Assembly (NCBI GenBank): GCA_018401495.1
Contig: JAGYJX010000027.1
Location: forward strand, 1-64,000
Length of the DNA stretch: 64,000 nt
Source: Rhodospirillaceae bacterium
Lineage (GTDB): Bacteria > Pseudomonadota > Alphaproteobacteria > Thalassobaculales > Thalassobaculaceae
Direction: 5' to 3'
In this document: piece after piece, positions 6,839 through 16,548 of the stretch
How the letters are laid out: each line of letters starts with the position of its first letter
Numbering within the stretch: the first letter of the stretch is position 1
Program-made: the position numbers and the translations under genes
The notes under the pieces: model-generated
What the model saw: only the letters and a program-made list of their open reading frames with translations
What the model was told of the DNA's origin: nothing
Database searches by the model: none

Positions 6839-8422
6839 TCACCCCGCGGTGTCCGCCACCACCCGCTCCTCGGCGCGGTGCAGGCAGTCGAGGCGCGGGC
6901 AGAGCCGACAGGCCGGCCCCACCGGCGTCGCCGCCGATCCCACGGCCCCGCCAAGGTCTAGGCCGTCGCCGTAGACGGTCCGGTCGGCGTGGATCACGTC
7001 GCAGGCCAGCATCACCGCGTGCGGCACCGACGGCTCGTGGAAGGTCGCCGGCTGCTTGGTCACGGTCGCGGCCACGAACAGGTAGCCGGTGTTGTTTGGA
7101 AACCGCGCATACTGGCGCTGCACACGGCCCGGGGTCTGGAACGCGCCGTAGATCGCCCACAGCGGGCAGCCGTGCCCGCGCCGCGGCAGCGGAAGGCCCG
7201 GCAGCGGGAAGCGCTTGGTGGTGAAACCGGCCGGATTGGAGCGCAGGAACCCGAACGGGATCCCCTCGCCGCCGGGCCGCCGCAGGGTCACGAGGCGGTG
7301 GCCCACCTGCTCGAAGCTGGCGCCGTAGCGCTGGCGAAGCACCTCGATGTCGTAGCGCGCCTCGACGGCGTCGGCGTGAAACCGGTCGTAGGGCATGACC
7401 ACCGCGCTCGCCATGTAGGAAGCGAGCGCCCGGAACGCCTGGTCGCGGGCCGCCGGGGACGTCAGGCACGGGTCCTCGATGCCGCCCAGCAGCGCGTCGC
7501 GGGCGCAGAGTTCGGCGGCCAGCCGGGCCATCTGGAACTGCCGGGTGGCGACCGAGGCGTGATGCAGGAACACCAGGGATCTGGTCTCGCCATCGTAGGC
7601 GCAGAGGTTGCGGAACCGTACGCTGTCGGCCGCGCCGGCCGTCCGGTTGTCGATGGTCACGCCGTGGACCCGCGAGAGGTACTCCGGCAACGCGCTCAGC
7701 AGAAGCCGGCCATGACGATGGATATCGGCCGCCAGATTATCCGCCGCGTCCTCCAGGGCCGGGAAGTGGTTGCCGCGCTCGACGATCAGGTCGTCGACCT
7801 CCTCGGCGGCGGTGATCGCGCGGCTGCCGGTCTGCGGCTTGTCGAAGAAGGCGGCGAGCGATTGGACGGTGTCCGACAAGAGCGCGCTCTCGCCGGCGAG
7901 GATGGCCTGGAACCGGCGGCGATGGTCAGGCTCCAGATCGTCGGTGGTCTCCAGGATCTCGGAGGCCGAGCGGATCGCCGTGACATGGGTCAGCATCTGG
8001 TGCACCGCGTCGGCCAGGACCGGATCCTGGTTCAGCCGGTCGCTGAGCGCCGAGGCGATCTGCGCCTGGTCTCGATAGGCACGCCAGAGCGCCAGCAAGG
8101 CGTTGGCCCAGCCCGGATGACGGCCGACGAGGTCGCCGACCGACGCCTCGTCCAGCTCGACGTCCCGCAGCATCGGGTCGACGACCAGCTCCCGCAGATC
8201 GTCGACGAGGCGTTGCTCGCTGCGGCCGGTCAAGGTCTCGGGATCGAGCTTCAGGACCTCGGTGATCCGGCGCAGCGTGGCCCCGGCGATGGCGCGCTTG
8301 TTGGCCTCGATCAGGTTCAGGTAGGACGGCGAGATGCCGACCTGCTTGGCAACGCCGGCCTGGGTGAGCCCCAGGTGACGGCGCTGCTCACGGATCCGGT
8401 ATCCGATCAGTTGCCGTGCCAT
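6839..8422 (-). CDS. XRE-family regulator of the ScfR (short-chain fatty acyl regulator) type
   Basis: A 527-aa transcription factor. An N-terminal XRE helix-turn-helix (IREQRRHLGLTQAGVAKQVGISPSYLNLIE) is followed by a linker, a degenerate ImmA/IrrE-like domain in the middle (residues about 230-330; LVFLHHASVATRQFQMARLAAEL, no HExxH), then the C-terminal region with a conserved Cys cluster (CRLCPRLDC). This is the layout of the ScfR/RamB group, which senses acyl-CoA intermediates and controls short-chain fatty-acid pathways. The start at 8422 is preferred because GGAGG sits 8 nt upstream; an in-frame ATG at 8455 lacks one. It is divergent from the Liv-type ABC operon and may control it (inference). 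Confidence 0.8.
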   Translation of the reverse strand: MARQLIGYRIREQRRHLGLTQAGVAKQVGISPSYLNLIEANKRAIAGATLRRITEVLKLDPETLTGRSEQRLVDDLRELVVDPMLRDVELDEASVGDLVGRHPGWANALLALWRAYRDQAQIASALSDRLNQDPVLADAVHQMLTHVTAIRSASEILETTDDLEPDHRRRFQAILAGESALLSDTVQSLAAFFDKPQTGSRAITAAEEVDDLIVERGNHFPALEDAADNLAADIHRHGRLLLSALPEYLSRVHGVTIDNRTAGAADSVRFRNLCAYDGETRSLVFLHHASVATRQFQMARLAAELCARDALLGGIEDPCLTSPAARDQAFRALASYMASAVVMPYDRFHADAVEARYDIEVLRQRYGASFEQVGHRLVTLRRPGGEGIPFGFLRSNPAGFTTKRFPLPGLPLPRRGHGCPLWAIYGAFQTPGRVQRQYARFPNNTGYLFVAATVTKQPATFHEPSVPHAVMLACDVIHADRTVYGDGLDLGGAVGSAATPVGPACRLCPRLDCLHRAEERVVADTAG

Positions 8423-8448
8423 TCGCGGCCTCCGCAACGCCGATGCGC

Positions 8449-8485
8449 GTGTCACATATTGACACTGCTGTTAAGTGTAATCACT
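8449..8485. promoter_or_regulatory. paired inverted repeats between the ScfR-type regulator and the ABC operon
   Basis: GTGTCA-CATAT-TGACAC (8449-8465) is a perfect 6-bp-arm inverted repeat, followed by AGTG-TAAT-CACT (8474-8485). Both lie in the AT-rich divergent intergenic region 27-63 bp upstream of the regulator start, where an autoregulatory operator is expected. TTGACA inside the first repeat could also be a -35 element. Confidence 0.4.
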
Positions 8486-8523
8486 ACAAGTTTACAAATA
8501 ATATTCGTGTTTTCAATTGGTTA

Positions 8524-8551
8524 TTGAGTTCATTTTCACCACGCCTACAGT
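8524..8551 (+). promoter_or_regulatory. candidate promoter of the Liv-type ABC operon
   Basis: TTGAGT (8524-8529), 16 bp, TACAGT (8546-8551), at the end of the AT-rich stretch, about 80 nt before the first start codon. It is a moderate match to sigma70; other combinations in this AT-rich stretch are possible. Confidence 0.3.
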
Positions 8552-8632
8552 TGACGTCTCGTGCAGCACGCCTTGAAGACGCCCCGAACGCAAGGGCGCG
8601 GCGCGTGCTCGGCTCATCTAGGGAGGAGCGTC

Positions 8633-9977
8633 ATGACCATTTTCGACAGGACTGTGAATCGCCGTCGCCTGCTGCAGGGTGGCGCGGCCGTGACCGCCGG
8701 ACTGGCGGCCCCGAACCTCTTGATCCGGGGCGCCTGGGCCGAGGAATTCCGCAACAACCCGGGCAACGCCAAGAGCGTCAAGTTCGGTTTCAACGTCCCC
8801 CAGACCGGCGCCTACGCTGACGAGGGCGCCGACGAGCTGCGGGCCTATCAGCTCGCCGTCAAGCACCTCAACGGCGAGGGCGACGGCGGCATGATGAACA
8901 CCCTGAAACCGAGCTCCCTCAAGGGGAACGGCGTGCTCGGCAAGAAGGTGGAGTACGTCACCGGCGACACCCAGACCAAGTCGGACGCCGCCCGCGCCTC
9001 GGCCAAGCGGATGATCGAGAAGGACGGCGTCATCATGTTCTCGGGCGGCTCGTCGTCCGGCGTGGCGGTCGCCGTGCAGTCGCTCGCCCAGGAGATGGGC
9101 GTGGTGTTCATGTGCGGACTGACCCACTCCAACGACACCACCGGCAAGGACCGCAAGCGCTACGGCTTCCGGCACTTCTTCAACGCCTACATGTCGGGCG
9201 CGGCGCTCGGCCCGGTGCTCAAGGAAGAGATGGGCACCGACCGCAAGGCCTATCACCTGACCGCCGACTACACCTGGGGCTGGACCCAGGAGGAGTCGAT
9301 CAAGAACACCACCGAGGGCCTCGGCTGGCAGACCGTGAAGGCGGTCCGCACCCCGCTCGGCGCCGGCGACTTCTCGCAGTACATCACGCCGGTTCTGAAC
9401 TCCGGCGCCGACGTGCTGATCCTGAACCACTACGGCAAGGACATGGTCAATTCCTTGACCCAGGCCGTGCAGTTCGGCCTGCGCGACAAGCAGGTGAACG
9501 GCAAGAACTTCGAGATCGTGGTGCCGCTGTACTCCCGCCTGATGGCGCAGGGGGCCGGCGAGAACGTGAACGGCATCCTCGGGACCACCAACTGGCATTG
9601 GTCGCTCAGCGACGAGGGCAGCCAGGCCTTCGTGAAGTCCTTCGGCCAGGAATACGGCTTCCCGCCGTCCCAGGCGGCCCACACCTGCTACGTCCAGGCG
9701 CTGCTGTACGCCAACGCCTGCGAGATGGCCGGCACCTTCTATCCGCCGGAGGTCATCAAGGCGCTGGAGGGCTTCGAGTTCGACGGCATGGGCAACGGAC
9801 CCACCCTGTACCGCGCCGAGGACCACCAGTGCTTCAAGAAGGTCCTGGTGGTGCGCGGCAACGACAAGCCGACCAACCAGTTCGACCTCCTGAAGGTGGT
9901 GAAGGAGGTGCCGCGCGAAGCCGTGACCTACGACCACACGACTCTTCGGCGGCGAGCTCGGCCCCTACAAGGTCTGA
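8633..9977 (+). CDS. branched-chain amino acid/amide-type ABC transporter substrate-binding protein (frameshift near the end)
   Basis: Periplasmic binding protein (peripla_BP_6 type) of about 447 aa. The N-terminus RRRLLQGGAAVTAGLAAP is a Tat-like signal peptide with cleavage near AWA-EEF. The binding fold is recognisable from FGFNVPQTGAYADEGADELRA through GDTQTKSDAARASAKRMIEKDGVIMFSGG to the typical C-terminal end. The ATG at 8633 has GGGAGGAGCG upstream. The frame slips near 9941: the expected tail HTLFGGELGPYKV is recovered with one surplus A, giving a stop at 9975-9977. It is the first gene of an H-M-G-F transport operon. The ligand cannot be read from the sequence; branched-chain amino acids, amides or urea-like compounds are all possible. 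Confidence 0.85.
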
Positions 9978-10084
9978 GCCGTCCCCGGCGAGTTCCCGGC
10001 CGGGCCGTCCGATCCTTCGGGCCGGCGGCTCCGGCCGGTGTCCGCCGCACGCACTGATCGGTCAACAGGTGGGGTCGCGACGCG

Positions 10085-11101
10085 ATGGACGCGGTCGTTC
10101 TCCAGGCCCTGAACGGGCTGGACAAGGGGGGGGCCTACGCGCTGATCGCGCTGGGCCTGACGCTGATCTTCGGCACGCTCGGGGTGGTGAACTTCGCCCA
10201 CGGCGCGCTGTTCATGCTCGGGGCCTTCTGCGCCGTCACGATGCAGAAGCTGCTCACCCTGTCGCAGAAGGTGGAGGACACCAGCGTCACCTTCTTCAAG
10301 GCGTACAAGGAGGTGCCGTACCTGGAGATCTGGTTCGGCGACACCGGCGCGGCCCTGATCGACTTCGCGGTCCCGCTCGCCATCGTCCTGACCATACCGG
10401 TGATGCTGGTGGTCGGCCTGGTGATGGAACGCGGGCTGATCCAGTACTTCTACAAGCGCAGCCACGCCGAGCAGATCCTGGTGACCTTCGGCCTCGCCAT
10501 CGTCATCCAGGAGATCATCAAGTCGGCGTTCGGCGCCAACCCGATCCCGACGCCGGCGCCCGAAGCGGTCGCCGGCAGCGCCGACATCGGCGCCTGGCTC
10601 GGCGTCGGCCAGGGCCTGATCTACCCCTACTGGCGGCTGATCTACCTCGCCTTCTCGCTGGCGATCATCGCCGCGGTGTTCGCGTTCCTGCGGTTCACCA
10701 CCTTCGGCATGGTGGTGCGCGCCGGCATGCAGGACCGCGAGACCGTCGGCCTGCTGGGCATCGACGTGCAGCGCCGCTTCACCATCGTCTTCGGGATCGC
10801 CGCGGTCGTCGCCGGGCTGGCGGGCATGATGTACACGCCGATCCTGCCGCCCGACTACCACATGGGCATGGACTTCCTGGTGCTGTCCTTCGTCGTGGTC
10901 GTGGTCGGCGGCATGGGCTCGCTCGAGGGCGCGGTGCTGGCCGGCTTCCTGCTCGGCATCCTGCAGTCGTTCGCCTCGATGAACGAGGTGAAGGCGATCA
11001 TCCCGGGCATCGACCAGATCATCGTCTACCTGGTGGCCGTCGTCGTGCTGCAGGTCCGTCCGCGCGGCCTGTTCGGCCGGCGTGGCGTCATGGAGGGCTG
11101 A
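10085..11101 (+). CDS. livH: branched-chain amino acid-type ABC transporter permease LivH
   Basis: Inner-membrane permease of 338 aa with eight or so hydrophobic segments. Family hallmarks are LNGLDKGGAYALIALGLTLIFGTLGVVNFAHGALFMLGA at the N-terminus, the MVVRAGMQDRETVGLLGID cytoplasmic coupling segment (contact to the ATPases), and VVVVVGGMGSLEGAVLAG near the end. It follows the binding-protein gene after about 107 bp and precedes livM by 3 bp, so the two permeases are translated together. It contains an extra periplasmic loop after the second helix (about residues 60-85) compared with E. coli LivH. Confidence 0.88.
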   Translation: MDAVVLQALNGLDKGGAYALIALGLTLIFGTLGVVNFAHGALFMLGAFCAVTMQKLLTLSQKVEDTSVTFFKAYKEVPYLEIWFGDTGAALIDFAVPLAIVLTIPVMLVVGLVMERGLIQYFYKRSHAEQILVTFGLAIVIQEIIKSAFGANPIPTPAPEAVAGSADIGAWLGVGQGLIYPYWRLIYLAFSLAIIAAVFAFLRFTTFGMVVRAGMQDRETVGLLGIDVQRRFTIVFGIAAVVAGLAGMMYTPILPPDYHMGMDFLVLSFVVVVVGGMGSLEGAVLAGFLLGILQSFASMNEVKAIIPGIDQIIVYLVAVVVLQVRPRGLFGRRGVMEG

Positions 11102-11104
11102 CCG

Positions 11105-12268
11105 ATGAGCACCGCCACCATCGGCTCGCCGAGCGATCGCAGCGCGCGGTCGCCGACCATCGCCGGCTCGGCGTCGAACCGGGCCGACCACGTCAAGTTC
11201 CTGATCTTCGCGGCGGCGGTCCTCACCATGCCGATCTGGCTGTCGCCGGTAGGCGCGGCCTATCCGGACCTGGTCCAGAAGTTCGCGATCTACGGGATCT
11301 TCGCCATCGGCTTCAACATCCTGTTCGGGCTGACTGGCTACCTCTCGTTCGGGCACGCCGCCTTCCTCGGTGTCGGGTCCTACGCGGCGGTGTGGTCGTT
11401 CAAGCTCCTGACCATGAACATCGTGCCGGCGATGCTGTTCGGGGTGCTGGCGGGCGGGGTGTTCGCGCTGCTGATCGGCTATGTCAGCCTGCGGCGGAGC
11501 GGCATCTACTTCTCGATCCTGACGCTGGCGTTCGCCCAGATGTCCTACAATCTCGCCTACTCGGTACTGACCCCGATAACCAACGGCGAGACCGGGCTGC
11601 AGCTTGCGCACGGCGATCCGCGGGTGCTCGACGGCCCGGCCGGGGCCGGGCTTCCCTCAACCAATCTCTTCGGGGTCGAGACCGTCGGCTACAGCGGGTT
11701 CTATGTCTGCGCGGTGGCGTTGATCCTGGCCTACTACCTGGCGCTCCGGATCACGCGCTCGCCGTTCGGCATGACGTTGCGGGCGATCAAGTCGAACCAG
11801 AACCGCATGAACTACACCGGCTTCAACACCCGGCCGTACACCCTCGCCGCGTTCGTCATCTCGGGCATGTACGCCGGCCTCGCGGGCTCGCTCATGGCGG
11901 TGGTGGACCCGCTGGCGGGGGCCGAGCGCATGCAGTGGACGGCGTCCGGAGAGGTCGTGCTGATGACCATCCTCGGCGGTTCCGGAACCTTGCTCGGCCC
12001 GGTGCTGGGGGCCGGCATCATCAAGTACTTCGAGAACATCTTTTCAGCGTTCAACGATCAGGTGCTGTCGCGCATGTTCGATTTCCTGCCGGCGGGTCTT
12101 GGGGATTTGATGGTCGACCTCGTGCAGCCGTTCGTCGGCGACGGTTGGCATCTCACCCTCGGCGTCCTTTTCATGCTCATCGTGATCTTCCTGCCCGGCG
12201 GGGTGATGGAAGGCGTATCGCGGGTCGCCGGGCGGCTGCGCCGGGTCCGGTCGGACCGGACTGGCTGA
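11105..12268 (+). CDS. livM: branched-chain amino acid-type ABC transporter permease LivM
   Basis: A 387-aa inner-membrane permease with a 35-residue polar N-terminus and about ten hydrophobic helices. Diagnostic stretches are FAIYGIFAIGFNILFGLTGYLSFGHAAFLGVG, SLRRSGIYFSILTLAFAQM and FGMTLRAIKSNQNRMNYTGFN (the ATPase-coupling helix), then VVLMTILGGSGTLLGPVLGA. It forms the heterodimeric channel with LivH. The gene lies 3 bp after livH and 13 bp before livG in an unbroken operon. Confidence 0.88.
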   Translation: MSTATIGSPSDRSARSPTIAGSASNRADHVKFLIFAAAVLTMPIWLSPVGAAYPDLVQKFAIYGIFAIGFNILFGLTGYLSFGHAAFLGVGSYAAVWSFKLLTMNIVPAMLFGVLAGGVFALLIGYVSLRRSGIYFSILTLAFAQMSYNLAYSVLTPITNGETGLQLAHGDPRVLDGPAGAGLPSTNLFGVETVGYSGFYVCAVALILAYYLALRITRSPFGMTLRAIKSNQNRMNYTGFNTRPYTLAAFVISGMYAGLAGSLMAVVDPLAGAERMQWTASGEVVLMTILGGSGTLLGPVLGAGIIKYFENIFSAFNDQVLSRMFDFLPAGLGDLMVDLVQPFVGDGWHLTLGVLFMLIVIFLPGGVMEGVSRVAGRLRRVRSDRTG

Positions 12269-12281
12269 GGGAGACAGGGCG

Positions 12282-13037
12282 ATGGCGATCCTCGACGTTC
12301 GGGACGTGTGCAAGGACTTCGGCGGCCTGCGGGCGCTGAACCGGGTGAACCTCACGATCCGGGAAGGCGCGGTGCACGCGATCATCGGTCCGAACGGGGC
12401 CGGCAAGTCGACGCTGCTGAACTGCTTCGTCGGTCGGCTGACGCCGGACACCGGCACCGTCACCTTCAACGGCAAGTCGCTGCTCGGCATCCGCCCGCAC
12501 GAGATCAACCAGGCCGGCGTCGCCCGGGTGTTCCAGACGCCCGAGATCTTCGCCGACCTGAGCCTGGTCGAGAACGTGACCATCCCTGCCCTCGCCAAGC
12601 GCGACGGTGGCTTCCGGATGGATCTCTGGTCGCGGGTCGACACCCACGCCGACGTGAGGGACCACGCCGAGGCGGTGCTGGAGGACGTCGGCCTCGCCGA
12701 CAAGCGCCACGCGCACGCCGGATCGCTCTCGCGTGGCGACAAGCGGCGTCTCGAGCTGGCCATGTGCCTGGTCCAGGATCCGAAGCTGCTGCTGCTCGAC
12801 GAGCCGACCGCCGGCATGTCGCGGGCCGACACCAACGCCACCATCGACCTGCTGCAGCGGATCGGCGAGCGCGGCATCACCAAGATCGTCATCGAGCACG
12901 ACATGACGGTGGTGTTCACCCTGGCCCACACGATCTCGGTGATGGCCCAGGGCACGATGATCGCCGAGGGCACGCCGGAGGAGATCAAGAGCAACCCCAA
13001 GGTCCAGGAAGCCTATCTGGGAGGGGCGCATCCATGA
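12282..13037 (+). CDS. livG: branched-chain amino acid-type ABC transporter ATP-binding protein LivG
   Basis: A 251-aa ABC ATPase with Walker A GPNGAGKST (about residue 38), the LivG-type insert around residues 95-130, signature LSRGDKRRLELAMCL, Walker B LLLLDEPTAGMS, and the switch His in IVIEHDM. The C-terminus YLGGAHP is typical of the family. Signature LSRGD replaces LSGG, a variation often seen in LivG homologues. It overlaps livF by 4 bp (ATGA), giving translational coupling. Confidence 0.88.
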   Translation: MAILDVRDVCKDFGGLRALNRVNLTIREGAVHAIIGPNGAGKSTLLNCFVGRLTPDTGTVTFNGKSLLGIRPHEINQAGVARVFQTPEIFADLSLVENVTIPALAKRDGGFRMDLWSRVDTHADVRDHAEAVLEDVGLADKRHAHAGSLSRGDKRRLELAMCLVQDPKLLLLDEPTAGMSRADTNATIDLLQRIGERGITKIVIEHDMTVVFTLAHTISVMAQGTMIAEGTPEEIKSNPKVQEAYLGGAHP

Positions 13038-13786
13038 GCCAGGCCGCCATCACCGAACCCGACCCCGCATCCGACGGCGCCGGCGCGTATGTAAGCATCC
13101 GCGACCTGCACGCCTATTACGGCGAGTCGTACATCGTGCAGGGCGTCTCCTTCGACATCGCCGAGAACGAGATCGTCGCCCTGCTGGGCCGCAACGGCGC
13201 CGGCAAGACCTCGACGCTGCGGGCAATCGCCCGCACCGACCAGCCGGCCCTGACCCGTGGCGAGATTTGGCTGAACGGCACCGCCATCCACCCTATGAAA
13301 TCGTTCGAGGCGGCGCGCCAGGGCATCCAGCTGGTGCCGGAGGACCGGCGCATCATTGCCGGGCTGACGGTCGAGGAGAACCTGCTGCTGTCGCAGATCG
13401 CCAAGCCGGTCGGCTGGCCGCTGGAGCGGATCTACGGCCACTTCCCGCGGCTGGCGGAGCGCCGCAACCAGGACGGGATGACGCTTTCCGGCGGCGAGCA
13501 GCAGATGCTGGCGGTGGCCCGGGCGCTGGCCCGCGACCTCAAGCTGCTGCTGCTCGACGAGCCCTATGAAGGGCTGGCGCCGACCATCGTGCGCGAGATC
13601 GAGAAGATCCTCCTGGAGGTCAAACAGCTCGGGATCACCACGGTCATCGTCGAGCAGAACGCGATCGCCGCGCTGCAACTTGCCGACCGGGCGCTGATCC
13701 TCGACATGGGCGAGATCGTGTTCGACGGCACTGCCAAGGACGTGCTCGAGGACGCCGACCTTCGCCATCGCTACCTGGCGATCTGA
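13034..13786 (+). CDS. livF: branched-chain amino acid-type ABC transporter ATP-binding protein LivF
   Basis: A 250-aa ABC ATPase. The ATG at 13034 overlaps the livG stop. It has Walker A GRNGAGKTS, signature LSGGEQQMLAVARAL, Walker B LLLLDEPYEGLAP and switch VIVEQNA, all in the LivF pattern (GLAP after Walker B and EQN instead of EHD). The N-terminus carries about 15 extra polar residues. It is the last gene of the operon and ends 17 bp from the convergent symporter-kinase gene. Confidence 0.88.
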   Translation: MSQAAITEPDPASDGAGAYVSIRDLHAYYGESYIVQGVSFDIAENEIVALLGRNGAGKTSTLRAIARTDQPALTRGEIWLNGTAIHPMKSFEAARQGIQLVPEDRRIIAGLTVEENLLLSQIAKPVGWPLERIYGHFPRLAERRNQDGMTLSGGEQQMLAVARALARDLKLLLLDEPYEGLAPTIVREIEKILLEVKQLGITTVIVEQNAIAALQLADRALILDMGEIVFDGTAKDVLEDADLRHRYLAI

Positions 13787-13818
13787 GGGGAAGAACAGCG
13801 CCCCTACAGCTGTTCCCC
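13787..13818. terminator. possible bidirectional terminator between livF and the symporter-kinase gene
   Basis: GGGGAAGAACAGC (13787-13799) can pair with GCTGTTCCCC (13809-13818) with a small bulge, directly after the livF stop and covering the stop of the convergent gene. No U-tract follows, so a Rho-independent mechanism is uncertain. Confidence 0.3.
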
Positions 13819-16548
13819 GGCGGCCGGGCCGACGGCTGTCCCGGTGGTCTGCCGCAACGGCAGGACCACCCGGAAGCAGGCGCCCTGCCCGGTGTCCGGC
13901 AGCAGATCCAAGGTCCCGTTCATCCGCCGCAGGATCGCCCGGCTGATCGCGAGGCCGAGGCCGGCGCCGGCGGTCACCGGCCGGTCGCTGGCCCAGGTTC
14001 GGGAGAACTTGGCGAATATCCGGTCACGGTCGGCGGCTGCAACCCCCGGGCCGTTGTCCTGCACGTCGACGATCAGGCGACGGTCGGCGACCGAGCTGCG
14101 GATGTCCAGGCGCGGCGAGGGTCCGGTGTTGTGCTTGATGGCGTTGGAGATCAGGTTGATGAACACCTGGGCCAGCCGATCGCCGTGTCCCAGCACCTCG
14201 ACCGGCCCGGTCTCGCCGTTCACGGCGATGGTGGCCGCCGCACCGTCGGCCATGCCCTGACAGGTCTCCACGGCGCGGCGCAGCACCGCTAGCGCGTCCA
14301 CCGGCTCCAGCGTCCAGGTGAGTTCGCCGCGCTCAAGGTGGCTGAGATCGAGGATCTCGTCGAGCAGCCGCGTGAGGCGCAGGGTCTCGTTGTGGATGAT
14401 CTCGATGAAGCGGGTCGACTGCTCGTGCGACAGGTCGGCGTCGGACAGCAGGATCTCCGAGAACGACCGGATCGACGCCATCGGGGTGCGGACCTCGTGG
14501 CTCACCTGGCTGAGGAAGTCGTCCTTCTGGGCGTCCAGCGCCTTCAACCGCTGGTTCGCCTCGCGCAGCTGACGGGCCGTGGTCTGCAATTGCTGCGACT
14601 TGCTCTCCAGCTGCTGGCTGTACTCGATGACCTGCTGGGTCTCGTCGACCAGCTTCATGAGCTCTTCCAGGCTGATGGTCTCGCCGGTGATCACCTGGCT
14701 CACCATCACACGGGCCGAGGCGGCGCCGATGCCGCCGGCGAGCTGGCGCTCGAGATGCGCGATGAACTCGGTGTCCGGCTGCGGGAGGTCGTCGCGGCTG
14801 CCCTGCTTGCGCGCGAAGTCGCGGAACAGGCGGTGCGCCTGCTCGGCGCCGAGGATGCGCTGGGCCAGAACGTACAGATCGTCGATCGCAGCCGACCGCC
14901 GGATGAACCGCGCCTCGTTGTCGGCGGGGTTGCGGAACACGTCGATGAACAGCGTCGCCTGCAGGCGCTCCAGCGGCTTCTGCTCGCGGCACAGCGACAC
15001 CGCGACGAACAGCACGACGTTGACACCCAGGCTCCAGAACAGCGAATGCACCAGCGGGTCGACGCCCTCCGCGCCGAACAGCGCCTGCGGCCGCAACGCC
15101 GCGATGCCCCAGGGTCCGCGCTCGAAGAACGTGGCCGGGATCGCCCCGCCTTCGAAGCTCGGCAGCAGCAGGGTGTAGGCCCAGGTCAGGACCCCGGCCA
15201 GCAGCCCGGCGAAGGCGCCGCTCTTGGACGCCTGGTGCCAGTACAGCCCGCCGATGAGGCTGGGCAGGAACTGCGCCACGCCGGCGAAGGCGATCAGGCC
15301 CATGGACGCCAGCGCGTCCGACTTCGCGCTGGCGACGAAGTAGGCGAAGCCCAGCAGCAGGATCACGCCGATGCTGATGCGGCGGCTGACCAGCAGCAGC
15401 GCCTTGACGTCGCCGCTGACGCCGGCGGATCGCCGCGGCAGGCGCAGCGCGATCGGCATGACGATGTGGTTCGACACCATGATCGACAGCGCGATGCTGG
15501 CGACGATCACCATCGAGGTGGCCGAGGAGAACCCGCCGATGAACACCAGCAGGGCGAGCGCGCTCTGGTCGTGCTGCATCGGCAGGGTGAGCACGAACAT
15601 GTCCGGGTTCGAGCCTGCCGGCAGGGTGGCGAGGCCGACGATCGCGATCGGCAGGGTGAACAGGCTGGTCAGGAACAGATACAGCGGGAACAGCCAGCCG
15701 GCGGTGCGCAGGTGGTTCTCGTCGGCGTTCTCGACCACGGTGATCTGGAACTGCCGCGGCAGGCAGACGATCGCCGTCGCCGATAGAAAGGTGAGCGCGA
15801 CCCAGCGGATCCCGAAAGTATCGGAGCCCTGCAGCACCGCCGCACTCGTCGGCAGCGCGAACACCTCCGGGACGCCGCCGGCGATCCAGAACACCACGTA
15901 CAATCCGACCGCCAAGAGCGCGAACAGCTTGACCAGCGCCTCCACGGCGATCGCCGCGACGACGCCGTGATGGTGCTCGTTGGCGTCGATGTTGCGGGTG
16001 CCGAACAGGATGGTGAACACCGCCATGCCGACCGCCACCCAAAAGCCCGTGCGGATGTCGAGGTCGCGCGTCGGGATGCCCAGGAGCGAGGTCCCGGTGG
16101 CGTCGGCGATCACCTGGAAACTCGTGGTTACCGCCTTGAGCTGCAGGGCAATGTAGGGGGTCGTGCCGATCACCGCGATCAGTGTGACCAGAACCGCCAG
16201 CGAGGTGCTCTTGCCATAGCGCGAGGAGATCAGGTCGCCGATCGAGGAGCTGCGGTGGATCCGCCCGATCCGGACCAGCTTGCGCAGCAGGAACCACCAG
16301 CCGACGAACACCAGGGTCGGGCCGAGATAGATGGTGGCGAATTCCAGCCCGTTGCGCGCCGCCGAGCCGACCGCGCCGTAGAACGTCCAGGACGTGCAGT
16401 AGACCGAGATCGACAGGGTGTAGACGACGGGCGACCGCACCAGGGCGAGCCAGCCCTTGCGGGACCGCAGGTCGCTGACGAAGGCGACCAGGAACAGCAG
16501 CGCCACATAGGCGAGCGCGGTGAACAGGACGGCGTTGGCGGAGAGCAC
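13804..16548 (-). CDS. sodium/solute symporter-histidine kinase fusion (CbrA/CrbS-like sensor)
   Basis: A 914-aa two-part protein. Residues about 1-510 are a sodium:solute symporter (SSS) domain with 12-13 helices (WTFYGAVGSAARNGLEFATIYLGP, FGTRNIDANEHHHGVVAAIAVEALVKLFALLAVG, FIGGFSSATSMVIVASIALSIMVSNHIVMP). After a coiled linker comes a histidine kinase core: H-box SQVSHEVRTPMASIRSFSEIL (His about residue 685), N-box NLISNAIKHN, G1 DNGPGV, G2 GAGLGLAISRAIL. Such fusions couple a transport-like module to phosphorylation and, in characterised cases (CbrA, CrbS), control use of amino acids or acetate. It is the last gene of a three-gene operon with a small membrane protein and a stand-alone receiver. 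The substrate sensed is unknown. Confidence 0.88.
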   Translation of the reverse strand: MLSANAVLFTALAYVALLFLVAFVSDLRSRKGWLALVRSPVVYTLSISVYCTSWTFYGAVGSAARNGLEFATIYLGPTLVFVGWWFLLRKLVRIGRIHRSSSIGDLISSRYGKSTSLAVLVTLIAVIGTTPYIALQLKAVTTSFQVIADATGTSLLGIPTRDLDIRTGFWVAVGMAVFTILFGTRNIDANEHHHGVVAAIAVEALVKLFALLAVGLYVVFWIAGGVPEVFALPTSAAVLQGSDTFGIRWVALTFLSATAIVCLPRQFQITVVENADENHLRTAGWLFPLYLFLTSLFTLPIAIVGLATLPAGSNPDMFVLTLPMQHDQSALALLVFIGGFSSATSMVIVASIALSIMVSNHIVMPIALRLPRRSAGVSGDVKALLLVSRRISIGVILLLGFAYFVASAKSDALASMGLIAFAGVAQFLPSLIGGLYWHQASKSGAFAGLLAGVLTWAYTLLLPSFEGGAIPATFFERGPWGIAALRPQALFGAEGVDPLVHSLFWSLGVNVVLFVAVSLCREQKPLERLQATLFIDVFRNPADNEARFIRRSAAIDDLYVLAQRILGAEQAHRLFRDFARKQGSRDDLPQPDTEFIAHLERQLAGGIGAASARVMVSQVITGETISLEELMKLVDETQQVIEYSQQLESKSQQLQTTARQLREANQRLKALDAQKDDFLSQVSHEVRTPMASIRSFSEILLSDADLSHEQSTRFIEIIHNETLRLTRLLDEILDLSHLERGELTWTLEPVDALAVLRRAVETCQGMADGAAATIAVNGETGPVEVLGHGDRLAQVFINLISNAIKHNTGPSPRLDIRSSVADRRLIVDVQDNGPGVAAADRDRIFAKFSRTWASDRPVTAGAGLGLAISRAILRRMNGTLDLLPDTGQGACFRVVLPLRQTTGTAVGPAAGEQL

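Noticed and set aside
9112..12339. Open frame of 1075 codons on the plus strand through the ABC operon
   Set aside because: It overlaps four clearly identified genes in another frame and translates to Arg/Pro/Gly-rich sequence, a usual effect of high GC.
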